Assembly: GCF_007922615.2 (NCBI RefSeq)
Contig: NZ_CP042301.2
Location: forward strand, 930,001 to 994,000
Direction: 5' to 3'
DNA: 64,000 nucleotides
From: Nitratireductor mangrovi
Lineage (GTDB): Bacteria > Pseudomonadota > Alphaproteobacteria > Rhizobiales > Rhizobiaceae
Under the pieces are notes generated by a model that was not told where the DNA came from, made no database searches, and worked only from the letters and a program-made list of their open reading frames with translations. Numbering within the stretch: position 1 is the first letter of the stretch; each line of letters opens with the position of its first letter. Of the stretch, positions 29,082 through 39,631 are shown in pieces. The translations under genes were made by a program, and so were the position numbers.

Positions 29082-29371
29082 CCGATCTCCGCCACTATGA
29101 CGTGATCGTCAGCCCGGTGATCACCGAGAAGTCGACCATGGCGTCCGAGGTCAACCAGGTTGTCTTCAACGTCGCTCGCAAGGCGTCGAAGCCTGAGATC
29201 AAGGCGGCCGTCGAGGCGCTTTTCGGCGTCAAGGTGACGTCCGTGAACACGCTCGTTCGCAAGGGCAAGGTGAAGCGTTTCCGCGGCACCATCGGCCAGC
29301 AGAGCGATATCAAGAAAGCCGTTGTGACGCTGGCCGAAGGCCACGCGATCGATATCGCGACGGGTCTCTGA
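29078..29371 (+). CDS. rplW: 50S ribosomal protein L23
   Basis: 97 residues. L23 sits at the tunnel exit and is the docking site for trigger factor and SRP. Conserved segments: [10 protein letters not shown] near the N-terminus and [14 protein letters not shown]. Start overlaps the rplD stop. Confidence 0.98.
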   Translation: MTDLRHYDVIVSPVITEKSTMASEVNQVVFNVARKASKPEIKAAVEALFGVKVTSVNTLVRKGKVKRFRGTIGQQSDIKKAVVTLAEGHAIDIATGL

Positions 29372-29389
29372 GAGGCTTGAGGTAGGATC

Positions 29390-30223
29390 ATGGCACTCAA
29401 GAAGTACAATCCGGTCACGCCGAGCCAGCGTCAGCTGGTCATCGTTGACCGCTCCGGCCTCTACAAGGGCAAGCCGGTCAAGGGCCTGACCGAAGGTCTC
29501 ACCAAGTCGGGCGGCCGCAACAATGCCGGCCGCGTGACCGCGCGCTTCATCGGCGGGGGTCACAAGCGGACCTATCGCGTCATCGATTTCAAGCGCCGCA
29601 AGTTCGACGTCGCGGCAACGGTTGAGCGTATCGAGTACGACCCGAACCGCTCCGCCTTCATCGCGCTCATCCGCTATGATGACGGCGAACTGTCCTACAT
29701 CCTGGCGCCGCAGCGTCTTGCGGTGGGCGACAAGGTCGTCTCCAGCGCCTCGGCCGACGTCAAGCCCGGCAATACCATGCCGCTTTCGGCGATGCCGGTC
29801 GGCACGATCGTCCACAATGTCGAGCTGAAGCCCGGCAAGGGCGGACAGGTCGCGCGTTCGGCGGGCGCCTATGTGCAGCTTGTCGCTCGCGACCAGGGTA
29901 TGGCAATCCTGCGTATGAGCTCCGGCGAACAGCGCCTCGTGCATGGGTCGTGCCTCGCCACTGTCGGCGCGGTTTCCAATCCGGACCATGCCAACATCAA
30001 CGATGGCAAGGCGGGCCGCACCCGCTGGCGCGGCAAGCGTCCGCACAACCGCGGCGTCGCCATGAACCCGGTCGACCATCCGCACGGCGGTGGTGAAGGC
30101 CGCACTTCCGGCGGTCGTCATCCGGTTTCGCCGTGGGGCAAGCCCACGAAGGGCAAGCGTACGCGCTCCAACAAGGCGACCGACAAGTTCATCATGCGCT
30201 CGCGTCATGCGCGCAAGTCATAA
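29390..30223 (+). CDS. rplB: 50S ribosomal protein L2
   Basis: 277 residues. L2 is essential for subunit association and peptidyl transfer. The conserved C-terminal region [20 protein letters not shown] contains the functionally key histidine, and the N-terminal [19 protein letters not shown] part binds RNA. Standard length and place in the S10 order. Confidence 0.99.
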   Translation: MALKKYNPVTPSQRQLVIVDRSGLYKGKPVKGLTEGLTKSGGRNNAGRVTARFIGGGHKRTYRVIDFKRRKFDVAATVERIEYDPNRSAFIALIRYDDGELSYILAPQRLAVGDKVVSSASADVKPGNTMPLSAMPVGTIVHNVELKPGKGGQVARSAGAYVQLVARDQGMAILRMSSGEQRLVHGSCLATVGAVSNPDHANINDGKAGRTRWRGKRPHNRGVAMNPVDHPHGGGEGRTSGGRHPVSPWGKPTKGKRTRSNKATDKFIMRSRHARKS

Positions 30224-30239
30224 GAAGAGGTAAGGCGAA

Positions 30240-30518
30240 GTGACCCGCTCAGTCTGGAAAGGCCCCTTCATCGACGGCTACATGCTGAAGAAGGCCGACA
30301 AGGTGCGCGAGAGCGGCCGCAACGAAGTGATCAAGATCTGGAGCCGCCGTTCCACGATCCTACCCCAGTTCGTCGGCCTGACCTTTGGCGTCTACAACGG
30401 CCAGAAGCATATTCCCGTCTCCGTGTCGGAAGACATGGTCGGGCACAAATTCGGTGAATTCGCTCCGACCCGGACCTATTACGGCCACGGCGCGGACAAG
30501 AAGGCGAAGAGGAAGTAA
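30240..30518 (+). CDS. rpsS: 30S ribosomal protein S19
   Basis: 92 residues starting at GTG (30240), with AAGAGG about ten bases upstream. S19 binds the head of the 30S with S13. Conserved [16 protein letters not shown] start and the [18 protein letters not shown]-terminal motif are present. Confidence 0.98.
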   Translation: MTRSVWKGPFIDGYMLKKADKVRESGRNEVIKIWSRRSTILPQFVGLTFGVYNGQKHIPVSVSEDMVGHKFGEFAPTRTYYGHGADKKAKRK

Positions 30519-30521
30519 GTC

Positions 30522-30911
30522 ATGGGCAAGGCCAAAGCTCCGCGCCGGCTTGCTGACAACGAGGCGCGCGCCGTCCTGCGCACGATCCGCGTCAGCCCGC
30601 AGAAGCTGAACCTGGTTGCCGCCATGATCCGCGGCAAGAAGGTGGCGAGCGCGCTCGCCGACCTCGAGTTCTCGCGCAAGCGCATCGCCGGAACGGTCAG
30701 GAAGACCCTGGAATCGGCGATCGCCAATGCCGAGAACAATCACGATCTCGACGTCGATTCGCTGGTTGTCGCCGAGGCTTTTGTCGGCAAGTCGATCGTC
30801 ATGAAGCGCTTCCATGCACGTGGCCGCGGACGCGCCAGCCGCATCGAGAAGCCGTTCGCGAACCTGACCATCGTCGTTCGCGAAGTTGAAGAGAAAGTGG
30901 AGGCCGCCTGA
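30522..30911 (+). CDS. rplV: 50S ribosomal protein L22
   Basis: 129 residues. A globular rRNA-binding domain and a long beta-hairpin that lines the exit tunnel (region with [20 protein letters not shown]). Shares one base with the rpsC start (TGATG), indicating coupled translation. Confidence 0.98.
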   Translation: MGKAKAPRRLADNEARAVLRTIRVSPQKLNLVAAMIRGKKVASALADLEFSRKRIAGTVRKTLESAIANAENNHDLDVDSLVVAEAFVGKSIVMKRFHARGRGRASRIEKPFANLTIVVREVEEKVEAA

Positions 30912-31618
30912 TGGGCCAGAAAGTCAATCCGATCGGGCTTCGCCTCGGCATCAACCGGACCTGGGATTCGCGCTGGTATGCCAACACCGGCGAGTACGGC
31001 AAGCTGCTGCACGAAGACCTCAAGATCCGCGATTACCTGATGTCGGAGCTGAAGCAGGCCGCGATCTCCAAGGTCGTGATCGAGCGCCCGCACAAGAAGT
31101 GCCGGGTGACGATCCACGCAGCGCGTCCGGGTCTGATCATCGGCAAGAAGGGCGCCGACATCGAGAAGCTGCGCCGCAAACTGACCGAGATGACCCAGTC
31201 GGAGACGCATCTGAATATCGTCGAGGTGCGCAAGCCCGAGGTCGACGCCACGCTGATCGCGCAGTCGATCGCCCAGCAGCTGGAGCGCCGCGTTGCGTTC
31301 CGCCGTGCCATGAAGCGCGCCGTCCAGTCGGCGATGCGCCTTGGTGCCGAAGGCATTCGCATCAACTGCTCGGGCCGGCTTGGCGGCGCGGAGATCGCGC
31401 GCATGGAATGGTACCGCGAGGGCCGCGTGCCGCTGCACACGCTGCGCGCCGACGTCGATTATGGCACTGCCGAGGCGCAGACCGCCTACGGCGCCTGCGG
31501 CGTGAAGGTCTGGGTCTTCAAGGGCGAGATCCTCGAACACGATCCGATGGCGTCGGAACGCCGTGCGATCGAGAGCGAGCATCAGGGCGGCGGTGGCCGT
31601 CGTCGCGAGAACGCCTGA
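30911..31618 (+). CDS. rpsC: 30S ribosomal protein S3
   Basis: 235 residues. A type II KH domain ([19 protein letters not shown], with the GKKG loop) follows the conserved [19 protein letters not shown] start; the C-terminal domain ends in a Gly/Arg tail. S3 lines the mRNA entry tunnel and helps the ribosome unwind mRNA. Confidence 0.99.
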   Translation: MGQKVNPIGLRLGINRTWDSRWYANTGEYGKLLHEDLKIRDYLMSELKQAAISKVVIERPHKKCRVTIHAARPGLIIGKKGADIEKLRRKLTEMTQSETHLNIVEVRKPEVDATLIAQSIAQQLERRVAFRRAMKRAVQSAMRLGAEGIRINCSGRLGGAEIARMEWYREGRVPLHTLRADVDYGTAEAQTAYGACGVKVWVFKGEILEHDPMASERRAIESEHQGGGGRRRENA

Positions 31619-31658
31619 TCGTTCCTCGCGCAGGAAACGGAATTTGGAGTAGAAAACG

Positions 31659-32072
31659 ATGCTGCAGCCGAAGCGCACGAAGTTCCGCAAGCAGTTCAAG
31701 GGCCGTATTCACGGCGCCGCCAAGGGCGGCACCAAGCTCGACTTCGGCTCGTTCGGGCTGAAGGCGCTGGAGCCGGAGCGTGTCACCGCGCGTCAGATCG
31801 AGGCTGCTCGCCGGGCCATCACCCGCGAGATGAAGCGCCAGGGCCGCGTCTGGATCCGCATCTTCCCGGACGTGCCTGTCACCTCCAAGCCGACCGAAGT
31901 CCGCATGGGTAAGGGCAAGGGCTCGGTCGACTATTGGGTCTGCCGCGTCAAGCCGGGTCGGATCATGTTCGAACTGGACGGCGTTTCCGAAACGATCGCG
32001 CGCGAGGCATTGCGCCTGGGCGCTGCCAAGCTGCCGGTCAAGACGCGCTTTATCCAGCGCGTGAGCGAATAG
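31659..32072 (+). CDS. rplP: 50S ribosomal protein L16
   Basis: 137 residues. L16 lies near the A-site tRNA. The start [16 protein letters not shown] is the family hallmark, and the conserved [20 protein letters not shown] segment lies near residue 85. Followed by rpmC after 13 bases. Confidence 0.99.
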   Translation: MLQPKRTKFRKQFKGRIHGAAKGGTKLDFGSFGLKALEPERVTARQIEAARRAITREMKRQGRVWIRIFPDVPVTSKPTEVRMGKGKGSVDYWVCRVKPGRIMFELDGVSETIAREALRLGAAKLPVKTRFIQRVSE

Positions 32073-32085
32073 GAAGGGCGCAACG

Positions 32086-32286
32086 ATGAAAGCCTCTGAC
32101 GTCAGGGCCAAGACCCTGGATCAGCTCAATGACGAGCTCGCCGGCCTGAAGAAGGAGCAGTTCAACCTGCGCTTTCAGAAGGCGACCGGTCAGCTCGAGA
32201 AGACCTCGCGCGTCAAGCAGGTCCGTCGGGACATCGCGCGCATCAAGACCATCGTCGCCGAGAAATCGGCGGACAAGAACGCGTAG
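32086..32286 (+). CDS. rpmC: 50S ribosomal protein L29
   Basis: 66 residues, two antiparallel helices. It sits beside L23 at the tunnel exit. The conserved [19 protein letters not shown] motif is central. Eleven bases from rpsQ. Confidence 0.98.
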   Translation: MKASDVRAKTLDQLNDELAGLKKEQFNLRFQKATGQLEKTSRVKQVRRDIARIKTIVAEKSADKNA

Positions 32287-32296
32287 GAAGAAGAAT

Positions 32297-32539
32297 ATGC
32301 CAAAGCGCATCCTGCAGGGCACGGTCGTCAGCGACAAGAACGACAAGACGGTCGTCGTCAAGGTCGAGCGCCGCTTTACCCACCCGGTGATGAAGAAGAC
32401 CGTGCGCATGTCGAAAAACTACAAGGCGCATGACGAGGCCAACAGCCACAAGGTGGGCGACACCGTGCTCATCCAGGAGTCGCGGCCGATCTCCAAGGAC
32501 AAGCGCTGGGTCGTGGTGACCGAAGCGCAGGCCGAGTAG
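32297..32539 (+). CDS. rpsQ: 30S ribosomal protein S17
   Basis: 80 residues of OB-fold type, an early binder of 16S rRNA. Conserved [20 protein letters not shown] start and a C-terminal [11 protein letters not shown] segment are present. The last gene of the S10 group. Confidence 0.98.
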   Translation: MPKRILQGTVVSDKNDKTVVVKVERRFTHPVMKKTVRMSKNYKAHDEANSHKVGDTVLIQESRPISKDKRWVVVTEAQAE

Positions 32540-32602
32540 CGAAAAGTTTCGGAAAGCCGGGAAGGGCAGCCCTTCCCATGAACAAGAAGAAGGCGGCCAG
32601 TC

Positions 32603-32971
32603 ATGATTCAGATGCAAACAAACCTCGACGTCGCTGACAATTCCGGCGCCCGTCGTGTCATGTGCATCAAGGTGCTGGGCGGTTCGAAGCGGAAATACGC
32701 TTCCGTGGGCGACGTGATCGTCGTCTCGGTCAAGGAAGCCATTCCGCGCGGCCGCGTGAAGAAGGGCGACGTGATGAAGGCGGTCGTGGTCCGCACGGCC
32801 AAGGACATCCGCCGTCCGGACGGCAGCGTCATTCGTTTCGACAAGAATGCCGCCGTTCTGGTGGACAACAAGAAAGAGCCGGTCGGCACGCGTATCTTCG
32901 GCCCTGTCCCGCGCGAATTGCGCGCGAAGGCCCACATGAAGATCATCTCGCTGGCGCCGGAAGTGCTGTAA
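32603..32971 (+). CDS. rplN: 50S ribosomal protein L14
   Basis: 122 residues, exactly the family length, beginning [18 protein letters not shown]14 forms an intersubunit bridge and is the binding site of the silencing factor RsfS. First gene of the spc cluster; the 63-base gap after rpsQ has no terminator. Confidence 0.99.
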   Translation: MIQMQTNLDVADNSGARRVMCIKVLGGSKRKYASVGDVIVVSVKEAIPRGRVKKGDVMKAVVVRTAKDIRRPDGSVIRFDKNAAVLVDNKKEPVGTRIFGPVPRELRAKAHMKIISLAPEVL

Positions 32972-32983
32972 GGAGCCGGATTG

Positions 32984-33295
32984 ATGCAGAAGATCCGTAA
33001 AGGCGACAAGGTCGTCGTGCTCGCCGGCAAGGACAAGGGCCGCACCGGCGAGGTTTTAAAAGTCATGCCGAAGGACGACAAGGCCGTCGTCCGCGGCATC
33101 AACGTTGTGCGCCGCCATCAGCGGCAGACGCAGAACCAGGAAGGCGGCATCATCTCCATCGATGCGCCGATCCACATGTCCAACCTTGCGCTCGCCGACC
33201 CCAAGGACGGCAAGCCGACCCGCGTCGGCTTCGAGATCAAGGACGGCAAGAAGGTTCGCGTCGCCAAGCGCTCGGGAGTTGAGATCGATGTCTGA
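32984..33295 (+). CDS. rplX: 50S ribosomal protein L24
   Basis: 103 residues. A KOW motif near the N-terminus ([18 protein letters not shown]) defines it. L24 is an assembly initiator of the 50S. ATG at 32984 is preferred to the TTG three bases earlier. Its 3' end overlaps the rplE start by eight bases. Confidence 0.98.
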   Translation: MQKIRKGDKVVVLAGKDKGRTGEVLKVMPKDDKAVVRGINVVRRHQRQTQNQEGGIISIDAPIHMSNLALADPKDGKPTRVGFEIKDGKKVRVAKRSGVEIDV

Positions 33296-33842
33296 GACTT
33301 ACGAACCGCGCCTGAAGAAGCTCTACAACGAGACCATTCGCAAGGCGCTGCGCGACCAGTTCTCATACGACAACGAGATGCAGGTTCCGCGTCTCGAAAA
33401 GGTCGTCATCAATATGGGTGTCGGGGCCGCGACCGCGGACTCCAAGAAGCCGACCGTGGCTGCGGAAGAACTGTCGCTGATTGCCGGCCAGAAGGCCGTC
33501 GTCACGCGGGCACGCACCTCCATCGCCGGTTTCAAGGTGCGCGAGGGCATGCCTATCGGCGCCAAGGTGACTTTGCGCAAGGACCGTATGTACGACTTCG
33601 TCGATCGCCTTGTGACGATCGCGCTGCCGCGCGTGCGTGACTTCCGCGGCCTTAACCCGAAGAGCTTCGACGGCCGCGGCAACTTCGCCATGGGCATCAA
33701 GGAGCACATCGTGTTCCCCGAGATCAACTACGACAAGGTCGACCAGATCTGGGGAATGGACATCATCGTTTGTACGACCGCCACGACGGACGACGAGGCC
33801 CGGGCATTGCTCAAGGCCTTCAACTTCCCGTTCCGGCAGTAA
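33288..33842 (+). CDS. rplE: 50S ribosomal protein L5
   Basis: 184 residues from the ATG at 33288. L5 binds 5S rRNA and contacts P-site tRNA. The conserved VVINMGVG and [20 protein letters not shown] segments identify it. An upstream in-frame extension to 33105 overlaps rplX and is not L5-like. Confidence 0.98.
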   Translation: MSETYEPRLKKLYNETIRKALRDQFSYDNEMQVPRLEKVVINMGVGAATADSKKPTVAAEELSLIAGQKAVVTRARTSIAGFKVREGMPIGAKVTLRKDRMYDFVDRLVTIALPRVRDFRGLNPKSFDGRGNFAMGIKEHIVFPEINYDKVDQIWGMDIIVCTTATTDDEARALLKAFNFPFRQ

Positions 33843-33868
33843 CGGCAGCGAAAAAGGAACAATCTGAT

Positions 33869-34174
33869 ATGGCAAAGACCAGCTCAGTCGAAAAGAACAA
33901 GCGCCGCCGCAAGCTCGTCGCGCGCCACGCGGCCAAGCGTGCCGAACTCAAGGCGCTCGTGATGAACCGTGAGTTGCCGATGGAAGATCGCTTCCGCGCG
34001 CAGCTCAAGCTCGCCGCGATGCCGCGCAACTCTTCCAAGGTGCGCATCCGTAATCGCTGCGAGGTGACGGGGCGTCCGCGCGCCTTCTATCGCAAGCTGA
34101 ACATGTCGCGCGTTGCGCTGCGTGAACTGGGCTCGCTGGGTCTGATCCCGGGCCTGGTCAAGTCGAGCTGGTAA
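33869..34174 (+). CDS. rpsN: 30S ribosomal protein S14 (zinc-free type)
   Basis: 101 residues, the long C-minus form: only one cysteine is present ([15 protein letters not shown]), so no zinc ribbon can form. S14 binds the 30S head with S3 and S10. ATG at 33869 with AAAGGAAC upstream. Confidence 0.98.
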   Translation: MAKTSSVEKNKRRRKLVARHAAKRAELKALVMNRELPMEDRFRAQLKLAAMPRNSSKVRIRNRCEVTGRPRAFYRKLNMSRVALRELGSLGLIPGLVKSSW

Positions 34175-34186
34175 GGAGGGCGAGCG

Positions 34187-34585
34187 ATGTCCATGAGTGA
34201 TCCTCTCGGCGATATGCTGACCCGCATCCGCAACGCCTATGGCCGCAAGAAGACCAAGGTCTCGACCCCGGCGTCCAAGCTGCGCGCGCGTGTGCTCGAA
34301 GTCATGAAGTCCGAAGGCTATATCCGCGACTACAGCCAGACCGATTTCGACAATGGCAAGTCGGAGATCGAGATCGAGCTGAAATATTTCGATGGCGTTT
34401 CGGTGATCCGCGAGATCGCCCGCGTCTCGAAGCCCGGTCGTCGGGTCTATGTTTCGGCCAGGTCGATTCCGCAGGTCTCCAACGGCCTCGGCATTTCGAT
34501 CCTGTCGACGCCGAAGGGCGTCATGGCGGACCATGAAGCGCGCGAACAGAATGTCGGCGGAGAGATCCTCTGCCAGATCTTCTGA
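34187..34585 (+). CDS. rpsH: 30S ribosomal protein S8
   Basis: 132 residues. S8 binds the central domain of 16S rRNA; in E. coli it also represses the spc operon by binding mRNA near rplE. Starts [17 protein letters not shown] and ends with the conserved GGEILCQIF. Confidence 0.98.
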   Translation: MSMSDPLGDMLTRIRNAYGRKKTKVSTPASKLRARVLEVMKSEGYIRDYSQTDFDNGKSEIEIELKYFDGVSVIREIARVSKPGRRVYVSARSIPQVSNGLGISILSTPKGVMADHEAREQNVGGEILCQIF

Positions 34586-34618
34586 TCGGGCCCAAACAGA
34601 ACGAACGAGGACAGGAAC

Positions 34619-35152
34619 ATGTCTCGTATTGGTAAGAGACCCGTGGCGGTGCCGGATGGCGTGACCGCGTCCGTCGATGGCCAGACCGTTATCGCGAAGG
34701 GCCCGAAGGGCGAACTGCGCTTCGTCGTCAACGACGAGGTTCTGGTCAAGCTCGACAACGGCGAGATCAAGGTCGATCCGCGTGATCAGTCGAAAGACGC
34801 ACGCTCCAAATGGGGCATGTCGCGCACGATGATCCAGAACATCCTCAAGGGGGTGAAGGACGGCTTCGAGAAGCGTCTCGAGATTACCGGCGTCGGTTAC
34901 CGCGCGGCCCTGCAGGGGAAGGATCTGCAGCTCTCTCTCGGCTTCAGCCACGAGGTGGTTTACAAGGCGCCGGAAGGCATCCAGATCACCGTGCCCAAGC
35001 CGACGGAGATCGTCGTGACTGGTATCGACAACCAGAAGGTCGGCCAGGTCGCAGCGGAAATCCGCGAGTATCGCGGCCCCGAGCCCTACAAGGGCAAGGG
35101 CGTGCGTTATGCCGACGAGCGCATCGTGCGCAAGGAAGGCAAGAAGAAGTAA
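34619..35152 (+). CDS. rplF: 50S ribosomal protein L6
   Basis: 177 residues with two repeated alpha-beta domains. L6 lies near the factor-binding site and sarcin-ricin loop. N-terminal [11 protein letters not shown] and C-terminal [17 protein letters not shown] are diagnostic. Directly followed by rplR. Confidence 0.99.
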   Translation: MSRIGKRPVAVPDGVTASVDGQTVIAKGPKGELRFVVNDEVLVKLDNGEIKVDPRDQSKDARSKWGMSRTMIQNILKGVKDGFEKRLEITGVGYRAALQGKDLQLSLGFSHEVVYKAPEGIQITVPKPTEIVVTGIDNQKVGQVAAEIREYRGPEPYKGKGVRYADERIVRKEGKKK

Positions 35153-35164
35153 GGAAAGCAGGCC

Positions 35165-35524
35165 ATGGCTTCTAAGGATTCTACCCAGCGCCGCGCTGCC
35201 CGCGTCCGCCGCCAGGTCAAGGCGGTGGCCGGCGATCGCCTGCGCCTCTCGGTCCATCGCTCGTCGAAGAACATCTACGCCCAGATCATCGATGATCAGA
35301 AGGGCCACACGGTCGCCGCCGCTTCGACGCTTGAGAAGGACGTCAAGGGTTCGCTCAAGACCGGTGCGGATGCCGCTGCCGCAGCCGCGGTTGGCAAGCT
35401 GATTGCCGAGCGTGCGGTCAAGGCCGGCGTCAAGGAGGTCGTTTTCGACCGCGGCGCCTATATCTACCACGGCCGCGTCAAGGCGCTCGCCGAGGCTGCC
35501 CGCGAGGGCGGTCTGTCGTTCTAA
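35165..35524 (+). CDS. rplR: 50S ribosomal protein L18
   Basis: 119 residues; a basic N-terminal arm and a compact domain that binds 5S rRNA. The conserved [18 protein letters not shown] segment and C-terminal [20 protein letters not shown] are clear. Confidence 0.98.
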   Translation: MASKDSTQRRAARVRRQVKAVAGDRLRLSVHRSSKNIYAQIIDDQKGHTVAAASTLEKDVKGSLKTGADAAAAAAVGKLIAERAVKAGVKEVVFDRGAYIYHGRVKALAEAAREGGLSF

Positions 35525-35600
35525 ACCGCCCCCCGGCCAAGGCGCCGGGTCAGGCAAAAATCAACCGCCGTGCTTCCGGAAAAGAACAAGGAACAGGATA

Positions 35601-36158
35601 ATGGCACAGGATCGCAGGGACGGCCGCGGCCGTGATCGCGAAGAGCGCGACAGCGAATTTGTCGACAAGCTCGTTCACATCAACCGCGTCGCCAAGGTCG
35701 TCAAGGGCGGCCGCCGCTTCGGCTTTGCAGCACTCGTCGTAGTCGGCGACCAGAAGGGCCGCGTCGGCTTTGGTCACGGCAAGGCGCGCGAGGTGCCTGA
35801 GGCGATCCGCAAGGCGACTGAAAGCGCCAAGCGCGACATGATCTTCGTGCCGCTCCGGTCGGGCCGTACGCTCCACCACGACGTCTCCGGCCGCCATGGC
35901 GCCGGTCGCGTCCTGCTGCGCGCCGCAAAGGCCGGTACCGGCATCATCGCTGGTGGCCCTATGCGCGCCGTCTTCGAGACCCTCGGCGTCCATGACGTCG
36001 TGGCCAAGTCGATGGGCACGTCCAATCCCTACAACATGGTGCGCGCCACCTTCGACGCATTGAAGCAGCAGATGCACCCCAAGGATGTGGCTGCCCAGCG
36101 CGGCATCAAATATTCGTCACTGCAGGCGCGTCGCGGCGCTGCCGCCGCCGAAGAATAA
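35601..36158 (+). CDS. rpsE: 30S ribosomal protein S5
   Basis: 185 residues from the ATG at 35601 (in-frame upstream extension is not conserved). S5 is part of the mRNA entry and helps accuracy. The double-stranded RNA-binding-like N-terminal domain contains [18 protein letters not shown] with the spectinomycin-loop residues intact. A Gly/Arg-rich N-terminal extension is typical of alphaproteobacteria. Confidence 0.98.
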   Translation: MAQDRRDGRGRDREERDSEFVDKLVHINRVAKVVKGGRRFGFAALVVVGDQKGRVGFGHGKAREVPEAIRKATESAKRDMIFVPLRSGRTLHHDVSGRHGAGRVLLRAAKAGTGIIAGGPMRAVFETLGVHDVVAKSMGTSNPYNMVRATFDALKQQMHPKDVAAQRGIKYSSLQARRGAAAAEE

Positions 36159-36189
36159 CTGCTCGCGCGGCTGACAGAGGAACAGGAAA

Positions 36190-36390
36190 ATGGCTGAGAA
36201 GAAGAAGGGCAAGACCGTAACGGTCGAGCAGGTCGGCAGCCCCATCCGCCGCCCGGCCGAGCAGCGTGCGACGCTGATCGGCCTTGGTCTGAACAAGCTG
36301 CATCGCCGCCGCACGCTGGAGGACACGCCCTCCGTGCGCGGCATGATCGCGAAAGTGCAACATCTCGTCCGCGTCGTGGACGAGGCGTAA
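36190..36390 (+). CDS. rpmD: 50S ribosomal protein L30
   Basis: 66 residues with the family pattern [20 protein letters not shown] and [21 protein letters not shown] small non-essential 50S protein, in its usual place between rpsE and rplO. Confidence 0.98.
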   Translation: MAEKKKGKTVTVEQVGSPIRRPAEQRATLIGLGLNKLHRRRTLEDTPSVRGMIAKVQHLVRVVDEA

Positions 36391-36409
36391 GCGACGCTGG
36401 AGCATCGAC

Positions 36410-36883
36410 ATGAAACTCAACGAACTGCGCGACAAGGAAGGCGCGACCCAGTCGCGCAAGCGCGTCGGGCGCGGCATTGGTTCGGGCCTCGGCAAGACCG
36501 GTGGGCGCGGTGTGAAGGGCCAGAAGTCCCGTTCCGGCGTCTCGATCAACGGGTTCGAGGGCGGCCAGATGCCGCTTTACCGCCGTCTGCCCAAGCGTGG
36601 CTTCAAGGTCCCGTTCCCGAAGGACTTCAACATCGTTTCGCTGGCCCGCATCCAGCAGGCGGTCGACGCCAAGAAGCTTGATGCCAAGAAGCCGGTGACG
36701 GCCGAGGCGCTCGTCGAGGCTGGCGTTATCCGCCGTGTTCGCGATGGCGTGCGTCTGCTCGCCGATGGCGAACTCAAGGCCAAGGTGACCTTCGAAATCG
36801 CCGGCGCCTCCAAGGCCGCCATCGAGAAGGTCGAAAAGGCCGGCGGTTCGGTGAAGCTGCCGGAAAAGCCTGCCGCCGAGTAA
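36410..36883 (+). CDS. rplO: 50S ribosomal protein L15
   Basis: 157 residues. A late assembly protein with a basic Gly-rich N-terminal part ([20 protein letters not shown]) that penetrates 23S rRNA and a C-terminal globular domain. A non-terminating hairpin follows before secY. Confidence 0.98.
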   Translation: MKLNELRDKEGATQSRKRVGRGIGSGLGKTGGRGVKGQKSRSGVSINGFEGGQMPLYRRLPKRGFKVPFPKDFNIVSLARIQQAVDAKKLDAKKPVTAEALVEAGVIRRVRDGVRLLADGELKAKVTFEIAGASKAAIEKVEKAGGSVKLPEKPAAE

Positions 36884-36904
36884 CCGGTTTCCGGTGCGAC
36901 CAAT

Positions 36905-36927
36905 AGCGGCGGCCCCTGGCCGCCGCT
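36905..36927 (+). promoter_or_regulatory. Hairpin between rplO and secY
   Basis: A perfect 10-bp stem, AGCGGCGGCC and GGCCGCCGCT, loop CCT, without a T tract. Probably protects or delimits mRNA between the ribosomal genes and secY. Confidence 0.45.
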
Positions 36928-37022
36928 TGCATCCTGGGCGGCTGGGGCCTATCTCGGGGCTTCGGCGCACGCGTCGTCCGCGACGGACGGGTCAGGAAGC
37001 GTGACGAAGCGGAGAACTTTTC

Positions 37023-38363
37023 ATGGCGTCTGCTGCTGAGCAACTTGCCTCCAATCTGAACTTCGCTGCCTTCGCCAAGGCCGAGGATCTGAAGAAGCGG
37101 ATCTGGTTTACCCTTGGCGCATTGCTCGTCTACCGCCTCGGCACCTATATCCCGATCCCGGGGATCAATCCCGATGCCTTCGCGCAGGCGTTCGAGCAGC
37201 AGTCGGGCGGCGTTCTCGGCATGTTCAACATGTTTGCCGGCGGCGCCGTCGAGCGCATGGCGATCTTCGCCCTCGGCATCATGCCCTACATCTCCGCTTC
37301 CATCATCATGCAGCTGATGACGTCGGTGATCCCGACGCTCGAGCAGTTGAAGAAGGAAGGCGAGCAGGGCCGCAAGGTCATCAACCAGTACACCCGCTAC
37401 GGTACCGTCCTGCTTGCGACGGTTCAGGCCTACGGTATTTCTGTCGGACTCGAGAGTGGTACCGATATCGTCACCGATCCCGGCTGGTTCTTCCGCATCT
37501 CCGCCGTCATCACCCTGGTTGGCGGCACCATGTTCCTGATGTGGCTCGGCGAGCAGATCACCGCTCGCGGCATTGGCAACGGCATCTCGCTGATCATCTT
37601 CTCCGGCATTGTCGCAGGGCTTCCCTCCGCCCTGGGCGGTACCCTCGAACTGGGCCGCACCGGAGCGCTGTCGACCGGCATCATTCTGGCCATCATCGTG
37701 CTGGCGATTGCGGTGATTGCGCTCATCGTGTTTTTCGAGCGTGCCCAGAGGCGGCTCCTGATCCAATATCCCAAGCGCCAGGTCGGCAACCGCATGTTCC
37801 AGGGCGACACGTCGCACCTGCCACTGAAGCTCAACACCGCCGGGGTCATTCCGCCGATCTTCGCATCGTCGCTGCTGCTCCTGCCGGCGACGCTTGCTGG
37901 TTTCTCGGATACCTCGACATTGCCTGGCTGGGCAGGCGCGATCCTCGCCACGCTGGGGCACGGGCAGCCGCTCTATATGGTGCTTTATGCCGCCATGATC
38001 GCCTTCTTCGCCTTCTTCTATACAGCGATCGTGTTCAATCCGAAGGACACCGCCGATCAACTGAAGAAGCATTCCGGCTTCATTCCGGGCTATCGTCCGG
38101 GTGAACGGACGGCCGAGTACATCGATTATGTCCTGACCCGTATCACCGTCGTCGGCGCGATCTATCTCGTGCTGGTCTGCCTGCTGCCGGAGTTCCTGAT
38201 CTCGGCGACCGGAGTGCCTTTCTACCTCGGTGGCACATCACTGCTGATCGTGGTCAGCGTGACGCTCGACACGGTATCACAGGTCCAGGGGCACCTGATC
38301 GCGCACCAATATGAGGGGCTGATCAAGAAATCGAAGCTGCGCGGAGGAAAGAGGGGGAGATGA
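37023..38363 (+). CDS. secY: Preprotein translocase channel subunit SecY
   Basis: 446 residues with ten hydrophobic helices: the protein-conducting channel of the inner membrane, partner of SecE encoded at 8805. The N-terminal [20 protein letters not shown] and the region with YTRYGT near residue 120 are typical. C-terminal Arg/Gly-rich tail lies in the cytoplasm. Start ATG follows AGCGGAG. Ends in an ATGA overlap with adk. Confidence 0.98.
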   Translation: MASAAEQLASNLNFAAFAKAEDLKKRIWFTLGALLVYRLGTYIPIPGINPDAFAQAFEQQSGGVLGMFNMFAGGAVERMAIFALGIMPYISASIIMQLMTSVIPTLEQLKKEGEQGRKVINQYTRYGTVLLATVQAYGISVGLESGTDIVTDPGWFFRISAVITLVGGTMFLMWLGEQITARGIGNGISLIIFSGIVAGLPSALGGTLELGRTGALSTGIILAIIVLAIAVIALIVFFERAQRRLLIQYPKRQVGNRMFQGDTSHLPLKLNTAGVIPPIFASSLLLLPATLAGFSDTSTLPGWAGAILATLGHGQPLYMVLYAAMIAFFAFFYTAIVFNPKDTADQLKKHSGFIPGYRPGERTAEYIDYVLTRITVVGAIYLVLVCLLPEFLISATGVPFYLGGTSLLIVVSVTLDTVSQVQGHLIAHQYEGLIKKSKLRGGKRGR

Positions 38364-38956
38364 GGCTGATATTGCTCGGTCCGCCGGGTGCGGGGAAGGG
38401 GACGCAAGCACAGCGGTTGGTCGAGAAGCACGGCATTCCGCAATTGTCGACCGGCGACATGTTGCGGGCCGCGGTCAAGGCCGAAACCGAGGTCGGCTTG
38501 CGCGCCAAGGCAGTGATGGAAGCCGGCGAACTCGTCTCCGACGCCATTGTCAACGCTATCGTCGCCGAGCGCATCGATCAGGATGATTGCGCCGGGGGCT
38601 TCGTCCTTGACGGCTATCCGCGAACGCTCGCGCAGGCCGACTCAGTCGAGGCCATGCTGGCCGACCGCGGATTGAAGCTTGACGCGGTCATCGAACTCGT
38701 GGTCGACGACAAGGCGCTGGTGGGACGAATTGTCAAGCGGGCCGAAGAGGCACAGGCCGCCGGGCAACCGGCGCGCAAGGACGACAATCCCGAGGTGTTC
38801 GACGAACGCCTGCGTGAATATTACAAGAAGACCGCGCCGCTGATCGGCTACTATTATGCCAAGGGCATGCTCAAGGGCGTCGACGGCATGGCCTCCATCG
38901 ATGAGGTCACGGACGCGATCGAAGCCCTGCTTGCCGAGGTCGTGCGCGGAAACTGA
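38360..38956 (+). CDS. adk: Adenylate kinase (short-LID type)
   Basis: 198 residues. Converts ATP + AMP to two ADP. P-loop [10 protein letters not shown] at 7-16, AMP-binding STGDMLR, and [10 protein letters not shown]. The LID region is short, without the four-cysteine zinc insert, as expected for many alphaproteobacterial enzymes. Start overlaps the secY stop (ATGA), so the two are coupled; secY-adk is the common order. Confidence 0.98.
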   Translation: MRLILLGPPGAGKGTQAQRLVEKHGIPQLSTGDMLRAAVKAETEVGLRAKAVMEAGELVSDAIVNAIVAERIDQDDCAGGFVLDGYPRTLAQADSVEAMLADRGLKLDAVIELVVDDKALVGRIVKRAEEAQAAGQPARKDDNPEVFDERLREYYKKTAPLIGYYYAKGMLKGVDGMASIDEVTDAIEALLAEVVRGN

Positions 38957-38965
38957 ACCGACCCG

Positions 38966-38994
38966 GTTGACGGCAGGCGCGCCTTGGACTATAG
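38966..38994 (+). promoter_or_regulatory. Promoter of the alpha operon (rpsM-rpsK-rpoA-rplQ)
   Basis: GTTGAC (38966-38971), 17 bases, CTATAG (38989-38994): a near-perfect rhizobial sigma-70 promoter starting just after the adk stop. Expected start near 39001, giving a leader of about 140 bases before rpsM. Confidence 0.65.
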
Positions 38995-39021
38995 CGGCGC
39001 GTCTCCCATCAGACGTTTGGT

Positions 39022-39046
39022 CGGCTGGGCCTTCAAGGCTCGGCCG
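39022..39046 (+). promoter_or_regulatory. Leader hairpin before rpsM
   Basis: A 10-bp stem (39022-39031 with 39037-39046, two G-T pairs) sits about 20 bases after the predicted start of the alpha-operon transcript and is followed by TTGCTTT. It could be an attenuator or a control site; in E. coli this leader binds S4, but rpsD is not in this operon. Confidence 0.4.
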
Positions 39047-39141
39047 TTGCTTTACGTGATGGAACATCCCGCAAGGGCCGGCCTCCACCGGACGCGGGTC
39101 AGTCGCAAGCGCCGGCGCTGCCGGCCTACATGGAGAAAGAG

Positions 39142-39510
39142 ATGGCTCGCATAGCCGGCGTTAATATTCCGACCAACAAGCGCGTCGTTGTCGCGCTTCA
39201 GTACATCCACGGCATCGGCCCCAAATTTGCCGCCGACATTGTCGCCAAGGCGAACATTCCGACCGACCGTCGCGTCAACGAATTGACCGACGCGGAAGTC
39301 ATGCATATCCGCGAGACGATCGACCGCGAATATCAGGTCGAGGGCGATCTTCGCCGCGAAGTCTCGATGAACATCAAGCGTCTGATGGATCTTGGCTGCT
39401 ATCGCGGTCTTCGCCATCGTCGCTCCCTGCCGGTCCGTGGCCAGCGTACGCACACCAATGCGCGCACCCGCAAGGGCCCGGCCAAGGCGATCGCCGGCAA
39501 GAAGAAGTAA
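39142..39510 (+). CDS. rpsM: 30S ribosomal protein S13
   Basis: 122 residues from the ATG at 39142 preceded by GGAGAAAGAG. S13 forms an intersubunit bridge at the head. Conserved [15 protein letters not shown] start and basic C-terminal [17 protein letters not shown] tail are present. rpmJ, which precedes rpsM in E. coli, is absent. Confidence 0.98.
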   Translation: MARIAGVNIPTNKRVVVALQYIHGIGPKFAADIVAKANIPTDRRVNELTDAEVMHIRETIDREYQVEGDLRREVSMNIKRLMDLGCYRGLRHRRSLPVRGQRTHTNARTRKGPAKAIAGKKK

Positions 39511-39578
39511 GGCAGTCGGCAATCGGCAGTAGGCAATCGAAGCAATCCGACTGCCCCCTGCCCAATCCTGACTGCCGT
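39511..39578. repeat. Short tandem and inverted repeats between rpsM and rpsK
   Basis: Two 14-base units GCAGTCGGCAATCG (39512-39525) and GCAGTAGGCAATCG (39526-39539) lie in tandem with one mismatch. GGCAGTCGG (39511-39519) has an exact inverted copy CCGACTGCC (39547-39555), and ACTGCCG recurs near 39571. It makes the gap between two ribosomal genes 121 bases long. Likely part of a dispersed intergenic repeat family. Confidence 0.6.
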
Positions 39579-39631
39579 GAGGTGTAGCCGCTGGCATTAC
39601 GGCGGCGTCGATATCGAACGAAAGGACCAAG

